DNA of 64,000 bases from assembly GCA_947579665.1 (NCBI GenBank), contig CANPUZ010000061.1:124001-188000 (forward strand), read 5' to 3'. Below the pieces are notes generated by a model, which saw only the letters and a list, made by a program, of their open reading frames with translations, did no database searches and was not told where the DNA came from. Within the stretch, counting starts at the first letter, position 1; every line of letters begins with the position of its first letter. A program made the translations under genes and the position numbers. Below are positions 34,301 to 46,300 of the stretch, piece after piece. The stretch comes from Sympetrum striolatum. Its lineage: Eukaryota; Arthropoda; Insecta; Odonata; Libellulidae.

Positions 34301-37300
34301 CTGGGATCAGGAAGGACGTACTGTCGCATTTTTATTCGATAATTTTGCTGGTTTCGAACCAAGATCACTCAGATGGGAATCCATAAAAAATAAATCTAAT
34401 CTTCACTTTAATCGGTAGCAGGCTATATTTCTTTTGAAGAATTAAAACAGAAAAATAGTCGTGCGGAGTCGAAACAAGAAGAAAAAGAACGTAAATTAAA
34501 TGAATGTTCTAATTTTGATCGTGGAATATTGTTTCCGAATCGAAATTTGGAGAATTTTGATAAAATATGACTGAATTATCCAAAATTGTTAAGGTTGTAA
34601 ACAGCCAATCCTCCTCACGATCAATGCGATGGTTGAGCCGAGCTCATGAATTTTCCTGTACAGTAAGAATAGCTAGGGATTTTAGACCTTATTCTAAAGG
34701 GAATTTACGCATTGCACGACGATTTTATATAAATACTAGCTGAAGTGCCCATTGATTCTCAACGGAGAAATTAACAATGATATATACCAGTGTAACAGTC
34801 TGATTTTTTATTGTAACACATGCTTCATAATTGTAGGTATCTAATGCCAAGCTATAATAATTGACAAAGCAATAAACCCAAAAAAGTTACAAAAATGTCT
34901 ATAAAACCAGAATAACTCAATATCTTATCTCATATCTTTTGAAAGGATAATTCCTTCAACTAAGGCAGCATTGGTTTAAAAAATATATTCCAAGATCACA
35001 TTAGGATAAGCAGCATCGTATTTAAAGAGACATTTTCAGGGAAAGGGTTGAAGGTATTTTGCACGTAAGGGGAACGTGCACCCAGGAAAAATCCCAAGAA
35101 AAAATGGACATGAAAAAAGTCCGACAGGGCCGGGAATTGAACCCGGAATCTACCTCAATCCCGGAGTCTGCCTTAACCATCTAGGCTACCCGGCCAGAAC
35201 ATTTTAACAAAACCGGATGCATGAGTTTAAGAGGCGCAAAAGGAAACGAAGATTGGACACAAATAACTCTCCATTCTTCTCCACACCCACATTTCAAACG
35301 CCTCAATTCTCTTCCTTTCCTACTTCCTTAGCGTCCTTAGCCTCACATCCCTAAATTGCTCCAAACATAACACTTTGCTAACCTTATTCTCAGCCCCAGA
35401 TCTAAGTTCTTACAGCATAGCAAGTTTCTCTTTTGGCTGAAGGCCGCTTTTGCTATTCTTGCTTTTATTTCTGCAACACTATTCCAATTATTTGTTATCA
35501 TAGTTCCTAGGTACCTATAGTTTATAATTAGTGATGGGTTGATTCCAAAATTTTAGTGATTCCGATCCCGGTTCTGACTCTACCAATACCGATTCCGTCG
35601 ATTCTGATGCCATAGGCTCCAAGAAAAATATCACTTAATTCCAGGCAACAAGACAACCACGTAAAAAAATATTACTCAGTGAAAGAATCAGTTAACAAAA
35701 GCATCACTCATATCATCGCCATGTAATTAAATGGCGAAATTTCAAGTGTCCTATCTTTCTGTGATGAAACCTTTACTAGGGATCTATGCTGTTTTTTAAA
35801 ATGTTTTAATAGATTTTGAAGTTCCACCATGAAAAATTCTTGCGTGGCAGTGGATACACACGGCAATTTGATCATATACAGAATCAATATGAAAATGATT
35901 CTAGATTTCTAGATTCACGCAGTTTGCATTTTTTTTAACCCACTAGATTTAGCCTGTTTTCGATGATATTTTCAGGGATGATACTTCAAACATTGCGGCT
36001 TATTATACGAATTACAGCGAGGGTAAATTTCTAGGTTCACACAGTTTGCGTTTTAACTGTGTGAAACTAGAAATTTACCAAAGTCGACGACAGCATTGTG
36101 CACCTAGAAAACTTATGTATCATTAACGTCACTACGGGACTACGGCATGGAAGAAATGGTCATTACGCTGATTCGAATGTGTTTTGTTTTTACGATTACG
36201 TCGTGGGAAAATTCAAATGACTGTTGGAAGCACGGTGGCGAATAAATTTGTGGTTTGAAGTACTACTGGATTCGGAATCGATTTTTCACCTTGGTAAATG
36301 CTCATTTTTGATTAAGATTCTTGGCATAGAATCGAGGAATCGAATCGACCCATCACTATTTATAACTTTTTCTATTATGCCTTCATTTATTCTCACATTT
36401 GTACGATCTCCACAGTTTACTGGCATCACCTTTGTCTTTCCTATCTTTATCTTCATCCCATCTTCCAGAACCTTTAGCAGGCTTTGCTTGCTTCCATGTC
36501 ATCAGCCAAGATTACTAAATCATCTGCAAATGTTATATATTTTTACTTTCTCTCTATGCGTAGTATAGAGAAAGTATTGTATTTGCCAGATACGCTACAT
36601 ATGAAGTTTTGTATTGATACGACTAATAGTTTTCACGTTAGAGCGCCCACTATCACACGCACACACACACACACATACACACACACACATACACACACAC
36701 ACACACTTAAGAAAATTATTGGTCTGATGAAGTGAATTTAAGCTCAAAGTGTTTGTAAAACTATTCTACTGAGTGTGTTTGTTTGCATTCCAGGATCTAC
36801 AAGTCCGAAGGCATCAAAGGCCAAGGAGGAATCCGAATCCGGAGGTTCGTCAGGAGCAGCTGCATCAGGTCATTGCCGATTCTTTTAATTCTCATTAATC
36901 TTTATTGGATTTGCTTAATGTTTTACATTGAGCCCCATCATGCTTGTGGTGTGAATTAGCGCTTGGAAGTATATTTATGATAATAATAATGTTGCAGTAC
37001 ACCCAATAGAAATGAAGGCGAACCCACCTTGTCATCCACCGGTACACGGCGTTTGATTATTTTCGCGAAATACCTGTTAGAAAGTCAACAGGGCCAGCGA
37101 CACAAACGACCAAATACGAAATAATCAAAAACAATGAGAAACAATGACTCTGAAAGACATTTATCAAGGATAATACGCTCAAGTACGATACCACAGAAAA
37201 ATAATACTAAGTAAATGCAAACAAGTGAAAATAACAGATTATTATACACAAATTAAATAATATGGTTCAGTTTGCACAAATAATAATGATATCAACTTAG

Positions 37301-40300
37301 CCTTTAGAGAGTGTCCCACGTAAATTCACGAGGAAGTCGGCACACACGATCGAAAGCAAGTCTGCCGCCACGGGCGTCGAGGGGTAATGTTCAGCGACCA
37401 CCGCTCTCGGGCGAAATGACCTTCTCTGTGGAGGAGTCCGTGTTTGGAGACGAAGAGGGAAAAACAATGAAGCACAGAAATTCGCAACGAAAGGGGTTCC
37501 GCAAATTGGCCAATCACGTTGCTAGAAACTCTCACCGAACTCCACCGTGTTAATTAGTCCGATCGCCGACAGTATCACTGCACTGGTCAGTATAAAAGTC
37601 GTGTTTTCTAACGGCCCTCCGCCGTTCGGCCCTTCTGCCTGAGGCCTTTCTGACTGAGCCATTCTGACAGCAACTTGTAAACGGGCAACTTAAAAATGGG
37701 CAACTTACTATGGCCAAATTTCCCTAGAAATTCGTCACAATAATAATAAATGGACTATTCGGGCGAGATTGAGACTAGAAAGTCTCTTCTTACACCCAAC
37801 CCATCGTCTTCTGCGAAACAGAAAGACAGAGATAGTTTGCAAAAGTACACGAAGAAAACTAGTATGTGGATTTTAAAAAACCTAAGCTGAGGGCTCAGGA
37901 AAAAGAATCCACTGCAGGAAAACACTCACAAGAGGGGGAGTGTGAAAAACCTGCGAAATCTACAATAGAAAATTAAATTTTTGATGAAGGAGATAGAAAA
38001 GGGTTATGATAGACAGGCAGTGAAAATATAGAAATTGTACAATAAGAAAGGGGGAAAAACAACTGCATTACAAACAATCAGATAAAATGAATCAACTTCA
38101 CTAAACTGACATTAATTATAGACGAATTAAAATAAACATTGAACAATGGGAGATAAATCTCAAAGAAATGAAGAAAATGAAATTACATTAAGAAATACTT
38201 ACAATTGAAAGATTAAAAGGTCTTGTACAGCTAACAGCATAAAAAAGTTACCACCTGAGATACAACCGGCATAACTCGAGAAGGGCGAGTCTTTCAGATT
38301 CTCTGTTTTGAGCGCGCTTTTCGTCTTCCTCTTTATGCCTGGCACGTTTTGAAGGCTTTTGTGATGATATATATTTTATAAATACTCGCTAATAGTCATT
38401 ACTTTTGCTGCGGTAGAAGTAGTACTGTATTATGAAATAATTAAATTCGTATTTCGTTAAATCGGCTCGAATCTCAAGCGTAATTCGCTCTTCTTCTTAA
38501 AATATTGGACAAGAATTACTTTGGCGGCTCTTGTCTATGTCTATGTAAGAACCCTGCAAGCCGCCTTTCGGCGTGTGGCAGGGGGTGCAAGCACCTTGAC
38601 TCTATTTTCCTAAACGGTTGCTTTCGCGTATACTTCGCGGAAAAAATGAATTTTTGAAACGATTCGTTTTAGCATCTATTTCCCTAATCTTTCGGGCAGT
38701 ATCAGCACGGCCCATATAACAGGAGGGTCGCATTATATCGGTTACATCATCTGAAAATGTAGTTTCTCTGAACTTATTTAATAAATTTATCCTTTGAATT
38801 TTTCTTCTATCTTCTAATGATTCCCATCCCGCGTCCTGTAACATCTGAGTGACACTCGCTGTTTTATCGTAGCAATTCTTTACAAATCGTATCGCTTTCC
38901 GTTGTACTTTTTCTAAATCCCGAATATGACATTTCTCGGCGGGGTCCCATACACTACATGCATACTCAAGGTGAGGCCTAACTAACGCTAAGTAGCATCG
39001 CTCGCGAACCTTTTCTTCGCTCCTACCGACTATTCTTTTAACGAAGCCGAGTTTCTTAAGTGCTTTTCCACATATATTTCGGATGTGGGCACTCCATGAT
39101 AGATTATTCGTGAGAGTTACTCCAAGATACTTTACCGATTCTACTGACATTAGGTTTACCCCTCGGAGACTATAAGAATAATCATTTATTATAGATTTAC
39201 TTTCGAAGAAGTTAACTACCGAACACTTTTCTACATTAAGCTCTAATTGCCAATCATCGCACCAATTCATAATTCTATCTAAGTCGTTCGAAAGGGCTAA
39301 TCTATCCTCTGAACTAACTATTTCCCTGTAAATGACTGTGTCGTCTGCGAATATCCTAACATTGCTTTCAATGTGATTGCTGAGGTCGTTGATGTATACT
39401 AAAAATAACAACGGTCCAATTACACTGCCCTGAGGGACGCCCGAGGTCACCTTAACCAAGTTGGAACTAATACCATCGAGTACTACTCGTTGCTCTCTAT
39501 CGGTGAGAAAGTCTTTTATCCAGTTAATAACTTGTGCATTGATACCCGCAACTTCTAATTTGTACAGCAATTTATGATGAGGTACCTTATCGAAAGCCTT
39601 CCGAAAATCTAAAAATATCGCATCGACTTGCTTATGTTTTTCAGCAGAGTTGAAAACATCGTGTACTAATAAAGCCAGCTGAGACTCGCAAGAACGAGTC
39701 TTACGAAAACCGTGTTGATTCCTAATTATGAAATTGGACGTTTCAAGAAAACCCATTAAAGAGCTAGCTATTATATGTTCCATTATTTTACCGCTCAGTG
39801 ATGTTAAAGATATAGGCCTGTAATTAGCTGGATCGTCCTTAGGGCCACTTTTAAATATTGGCGTGACATTCGCAATTTTCCAATCTTTCGGGACCTTTCC
39901 TTCGCTCATACTCTTGTCAAATATAACTTTAAGAAAAGGTGCTACGCTCTCCGCAACTTCCTTGAACACTCGAGCCGGTATGTCTTCAGGACCCGGAGCT
40001 TTATTCGGTTTAATCTGTTGCAATAGTTTAATGATGCCGTCTTCTCTGAAGGTGATTTTCGACATTGATTCAGGTTTATCAACATTCGGGAGAGTATTTG
40101 ATGTATCGTCAGACGTGAAAACGCTTCGAAAAAAATCATTCAAGATATTAGCTTTGCCTTTAGCATCGTTTACTATATTACCGCAAGTATCCTTTAATGA
40201 ACCAACAGTTTGCTCTTTACCTTGGACCTCACGAACGTACGACCAAAACGCTTTTGGGTCCTCTTCCAAGTGTTCGCATAAAATCTTCTTTTTATATTGA

Positions 40301-43300
40301 CGGAGGGCATCTCGCATAATTCGTTTAGTTTCCGACTTTGCTTCCTTATGTTCGCTCTCTACTCGATCTATGTTGATACTATTCGGTTGCCTCGCAGCGG
40401 CTTTTAATTTGGAATGCAAACGCCTCTGTTTCTTTAGTGCTCTCCTAGTCTCCTTATTATACCATCTAGGTTCATTAATTTGATTTGAAAGTTTTGAGGG
40501 TACAAATTTATCCATTAGGTCACGCATTGTTCTTACAAAGAGATTCCACGTTTCCTCGGTATTTAAACATATCGCGCGCGTTTTATACTCCAGAAATTCG
40601 TGCATGAGTTTACTACGATATCCTTCGAAATCGGCTCGCGGGTAAAGATAAACTCTGCGCTTAGGTTTTCTGTGCTTTACCAAGTTAAGGTCGAAATCTA
40701 TAATTATGGCTTTGTGATCGGATATTCCATCGCAAACAGATGTGTTAGATACTCGTTCGGGGGTGTTCGTAAGAAAAAGATCTAAAATGGTTAATTCCCT
40801 GGTAGGCTTTTTGACTAGCTGGTGTAATGAATTTTTTTGTATTAAATTTAACAAGGTCCTACAAGAGTCATTGTCCCGAGCTCTTTTCTTGACTACGTGC
40901 TTTTGCCAATCGATGTCTGGAAGATTAAAATCTCCTCCAATTATCATTATGCTATTGTTGTTTTTACGCGAGTAAAAATTTATTTCATCGTTTAGGTTAC
41001 GCAAAACATGACGCGAAGAGTTGGGCGGCCGGTAAAAAGCACATACATGTAGATTGGGTTTATTTGGCTGACTAATGGTACACCATACGCTCTCGATGCA
41101 ACTGTTAGGATACGTATGTGAACTACTCCGCAAAGAACTTTTAACCGCTATAAATACTCCTCCACCCACTTTATCCTGACGGTCCTTACGATAAATCTTA
41201 AAATCTTTAGGAAATACTTCGTAGTCATTAATATCGTCTGTTAGCCAGCTTTCGGTGCCTATAATTATGTCGGAGTCGTTACTTCGGATAAGATGTTCAA
41301 GATCGGCTACTTTGTTTTTGATGCTTCTACAATTAATAATGGCAATCGATAGTTCATTTACAATGGGAGAAGCCCGGGAAACGCGTTGTTGCTCATCTTC
41401 AACTTGCTCAGTAATTTTTAAGGTATTCGATTGTTTATTAACTTTATTTCCTATATCGGAGCCACTTGAATTAGAAGCATTCCCACAAATTCCCTTTAGC
41501 CTAAGAAAAACCTACAATGCTCGTAAATCCTATGAGCCACCCCGCTCGCAGCTTCAGCAGTATAGTGAACACCAGAGCCGTTCAAGGCGAGGGGGTACGA
41601 CAAGAGGGTCGGCCGAAGGTCCACAAAGTCAACTCCCATGCCCCGACAGAACTCCCACATCCGCGCATTCAGACCATCTATTTTAGTCCGAACGCTTCGG
41701 CTGCAGTCACTCCGCGGGACAATGCTGCAGATGGACAGCCGCACATCGATGCCAAGCGACTCCTGCGCGCGCTCAACCTCGGAATTCAGGTCCTCAAAAG
41801 AACGCAAAATATCCTCGGGAGCGCGGTGACAGGCATCGTTGACTCCAACATGGGCCACCACCCGCAGCCGAGAGCAACCCGTGCCCCTGGCCGCCGCACC
41901 TACCGCACCCGTGACTTGGGCCACATGCCCAGAGGGAATACACCAAGATGTAACCCTAATGTCACCTCCCTCCCTCTCCGCCCTTCGCCGCAAAGGGGCC
42001 ACAATACGCTTTACATTAGAGCTCCCTATCAGTACAATCCCCCCACCCCGACTTCCTTTAGGCGCAGCTACTTTGGAGGGAAGAGGGGCAGGCATGGCCT
42101 TCCGAACAGGCTCATCGACACTTTCCAGCACCGAGAACTTATTGCGGATAGGGATAGGGTTCGTCGTCACCTCCCCATTGCCCTTGCCAGCCCGCGCTGC
42201 TCCTCCGCTCCTCGTAGCCACCATCCACTCGGGCTTCAGGGGGAGAACAGAGCCCGAGAGGTTAGGAGTAGGCATCACCGCCTCCGCGACAGACCAACCA
42301 GCGTTTACTCTAGGGCGAGCCCCAGTAGTCGACGTGGAGGGAACTGACGCAGTTTTGGGAGCCACCCTCCCCCTCATCGAGGTATTCCCACCTCCTAAAA
42401 CCAACGAGCGAAGCTCTCCAACAACCCTCTCAAGGCGGCAGATCCGTGCCCACAGGGGGTCGGTGTCCACCTTCCTTTCGCGAGCCAGGACAGACCTGTA
42501 GGAAGCCATCCTATTGCTATAGAATTTACACTGGCTCACTAAATGGGGAACTAAAACGAAAACAACTAACAATGAACAATGAGTTACCACCCGCTGTGCT
42601 TTACCTGGCTGACCTAACCTGTGTAGAGGGGCTAGGTTTCTAACTTCGGAGACAAAATATATACACTAACTAAAGGATTACCGAGAGGAATTTATCTGTG
42701 CAAGTGATTCGCCTAAAGTTTAAAATAAATAAATTAGATTATACAGGCAAAAATGGAAGTAAGCGCCGCAGAAGATTAAGTGTTAGAGTAAAATACACTA
42801 AGTAGGCTCGTAAGTAGAATATATAAATTAAGATAGCAGAGTTAGCGGTTATCGGAAGTTATGACAAAATAAATAAGACCCAAAAGCACACAAGTAAAGT
42901 TAGGCGATAAACCTAGTCAATAAAGGATAGAAAATAAAATAAATAAAAAGATAGAGGGTACTTAACGCTCACGCAGTCTTGGATCGCAGCTTCGAAGGTG
43001 CGATGTAACACTACTGGAAGAAGAGCGCCAAACACAACGAAAAGATTTACTAAACTATGAACGAAACACTAAATAAGAAGTAAAAATATAATATGCACTG
43101 AAGAAGAAAACTAAAAAAACTCAGAAGAGTAGCTTAAAACTACACGGTTGGAGCAGGTAGTACTCTGCGTCTCAGCAGGTGATCTCAGGAGAGAGAGAAG
43201 GCACGTCCGTCTCCTTTGACAGCTAGGCCAAGAATCCAAGGCTCTTAGTTCGTCCTAACATATATAATACATAACATTTTCCATCAATGCAGATTTATAA

Positions 43301-46300
43301 TGAAATTGGTTATTTCAGTTAATGCTCCACATGCCCGCAGGATGATCGTTTTCGCAAAGATTATGCTTAAATATGATACGATAATTAATAGAATATGAAC
43401 TACTGTAAATCAGGTCAACGAAAGTAGGAAAAATAAGAAAAAACGTATATTATAAATATAATAATGGTGTTGCAGCTTTGTGAAAAATAGTTAAGTAAGA
43501 AATACATTTAAATTGACTATCCGAGAGCCTCCATAAGGCTTATTGCAGAGAATGTGAAACACTCAACTATCTAAATAATTTACATATTTACACACCTTAT
43601 AATATATGTAAGATGATAACAATATAAACCATCTGTCCTCGCTATTAAATCACGGTAATATTTTCACCATCTGGCTGTGAAAATAACGATCGTTGAGAAT
43701 AGGGATCATGTCGTCGCGTATTTCGTCATGTAAATCACAGCTAAGGAAAATCTCTAATAATTATTGTCTTTACATAGTTATATTCTTAAAAGATACCCAG
43801 CGGAGGGCTCCGATCATTTTGGACTCACTGCTATCTAACCTGTAGTCTCTTAACAAACAGCTTTATATTTTACGCGCGAGAATTTATTTTGGGTAATGAA
43901 ATCAGAAGGACTAGTCGTGCAGAGTCGAGCAAAGCGCAAAAAGAATTGCATAATATACTTGTAAATATTGAATTCCTTTATTTAAACCTCCGTCAAAAAT
44001 TTTAAAATGCTAAAACGATTAAGAGTTTCAACATAGAAAATAGGTATGAGCCAACAACTTTAGGCTGTTACAACTCCACTCTAAATATTCGCACGTAAAC
44101 GCTCATGCATGAAAAATACATTTAAATCTATTGCTAAGGATCTCTGTGGCAAGCCCACCTTTTGGTGCTACGTCTGCTTTTAATGTTTTTGTCTACATAA
44201 CGGTTAATCGGTAGCATGCATACCTTCCTTCTCAAGAAAACAAAGGGAGCTTCCCTGTGGGGGTGAGAGAGGAAAGAGAAAGGGTCTTCAATGGAGCGGT
44301 CACAGCTTACTTCAGTCTTCAATGCCTCTAATTTTCGAGGCATCGTTTAAGGGTTTTGTATGAGAGAGAGAATTGCCTGAAAATGTCATTCTTCGTCATG
44401 GATGGTGATATAAAGAGAAGTTCGTCGAAGAAGGAATATGAATGGGTTACTTCATGGAGACGATGATAGGAAAATAAACAATGGGAATACGGAATATTTT
44501 ATGCTTACTAAGAAAAGAATGTTTATTCTCTTCAACTCTAAGGCATACATCTAAAAAATATGAAGATAATGTGGTAAACAGGCTCAGAAGTGATGTGCAG
44601 AGATCCTGGGATGTTGGCTATTTATAAGATTGAGAAAACGATTCAAGCCATTTTAAGACAAAATAATGCAGGTTAGAGGGTGACCGGAAAAATATGTTTT
44701 CAATGGTTCAGCCAGAGGGAATGTAAATTAGATCAAAGATTCGAAAAAGTTTCATTTTCCTAACATACTGAATTAGATTTTATGTGAACTTACTTCTAAA
44801 ACGTTCATTTGCATCCAAAATTCATAAACCATTAACAATAGACCTATCATAGTCGAAATTATTTATTATCAATGTAAATTTATTTTGCTTCGAAAATTAT
44901 TGGCATAGGGTAGGATATAATCATGTAGGCATATAAGAATATGCATACAATGTGCATACATTCATGCATACAATTAGAGCTTCCGCCAGTTGATCCCACA
45001 CAAATGTCGAGCTATTCACACATTTAAATTTCTGCACCTTCAAGATATCGTAAATGTCTTCCTTATCTTTAAACCAAGAAGTTTTAAGGAAGAATAGGTG
45101 AGGCTTGGAAAGCAGCATTAAGATTCAGTAGTAATAGATTCTCCTGACATATTTCCCAAGAAAGGAAGCTTTACCCATCTTATTTAAGAGTAATCATAGA
45201 TAATAAGTACGAGATGTCAGTATTTCTAGAGCTTTATTCAGTAATCGCTGATGGACTAAACTGGCCTCTCATTAAAAAAAGGAAAGGGAAAATACGAAGG
45301 CTAAATTTTAATTATTAAACAGCATTTACGGGTGTATGGGCAACTCAGATGGATTACGCCTGATTTAGCAGTTTTCCTAAATGTAATTTCCGTAAAAATA
45401 TAGCCATAGCTCAACGACTATAAGGAATGGTGGAAATAACTAAGGAAAAAGATTCACAATTTCTTACATAACGCAGTTTCACCAAGTAACGGCTTCTTCA
45501 ATCAATTGGAATTTAAGGAAATTACTCAGAGAACTAGGACCAAAGAAAGCTGCATCCATTGCGAAGGAAATTGATTCCAATCCTTGGGAGGGGGTAATCT
45601 GAAGATTATTGACATTCTGGGCAGGCAGACGTTTAGAACTAGCTCCCCTTAATGGATAAAAAAAGTTTACTTAAATATTGTGACCGGGTGTAATCGTCAA
45701 AATTACCTAAGCTATAGTAACGAGTATAATTTTATCATTGAGAATCTTCAAGGGATCTGAGAATAGCCCACAAATGCTGTCGACGGTCTCCCAGACTGCC
45801 CATGTCTCGGACCGTCTATGCTTTCAGGAGTAGAATTAAGCATATATTAACCGTAGAAAGATCACTCCCGAAGAAATTAAGCTTCGGAGCATTCTAATTC
45901 CAAAATTACGTTCTCAATATTTACATTCATCTTTTCAGGCTTTTTCTTCTAACCAATGATTTTCATAAACCTTCAAGATACCCTTAGAAATCAATCAACA
46001 ACAAAACGGGAAAATTTAAGAAATAGCTATTTGCGTAAACTAGCGTTCCTTTGGTTCTTTTTCATTACTATCATTGAATGTATAGTGTTTTCAATCCTTT
46101 TACCCATTAAATGTTAGATCCAGTTATTAGTTTCGTAGATTTTAAGAACCTTAAAAATTAATATAAAAAAAACACCAAGAGAAAGTGAATACATTTTTTC
46201 TCTCAGTGTTGATGATAGCCAAAACGTTAAACTCATCTTGATTCACTGATAAAATTTGCTAGTCGATCTCATTTGGTTTATAAAATACAAAATAAAGATG

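Larger units (their letters stand above)
38520..43260 (-). mobile_element. Apparently full-length CR1/L2-type LINE with two open ORFs
   Basis: A GC-richer block stands out from the AT-rich intron. On the - strand it carries a ~0.7-kb 5' leader (to about 43,250), ORF1 (42,590-41,496), ORF2 (to 38,602) and a short 3' UTR. The 3' UTR has a strong hairpin (ACGCCGAAAGGCGG region at 38,550-38,575) and ends near an ACATAGACATAGAC repeat at 38,530-38,545. Neither ORF has a stop or frameshift, so the copy is young. It is antisense to the host PPM1G-like gene, in intron 5. Exact ends were not confirmed by a target duplication. Confidence 0.85.

Noticed and set aside
39863..40300. 145-codon + strand frame opposite ORF2
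   Set aside because: Antisense shadow of the reverse transcriptase coding region.
41517..42501. Long + strand frames (276 and 220 codons) opposite LINE ORF1
   Set aside because: They are antisense shadows caused by the GC-rich ORF1. The - strand product has recognisable SGNH motifs; these have none.
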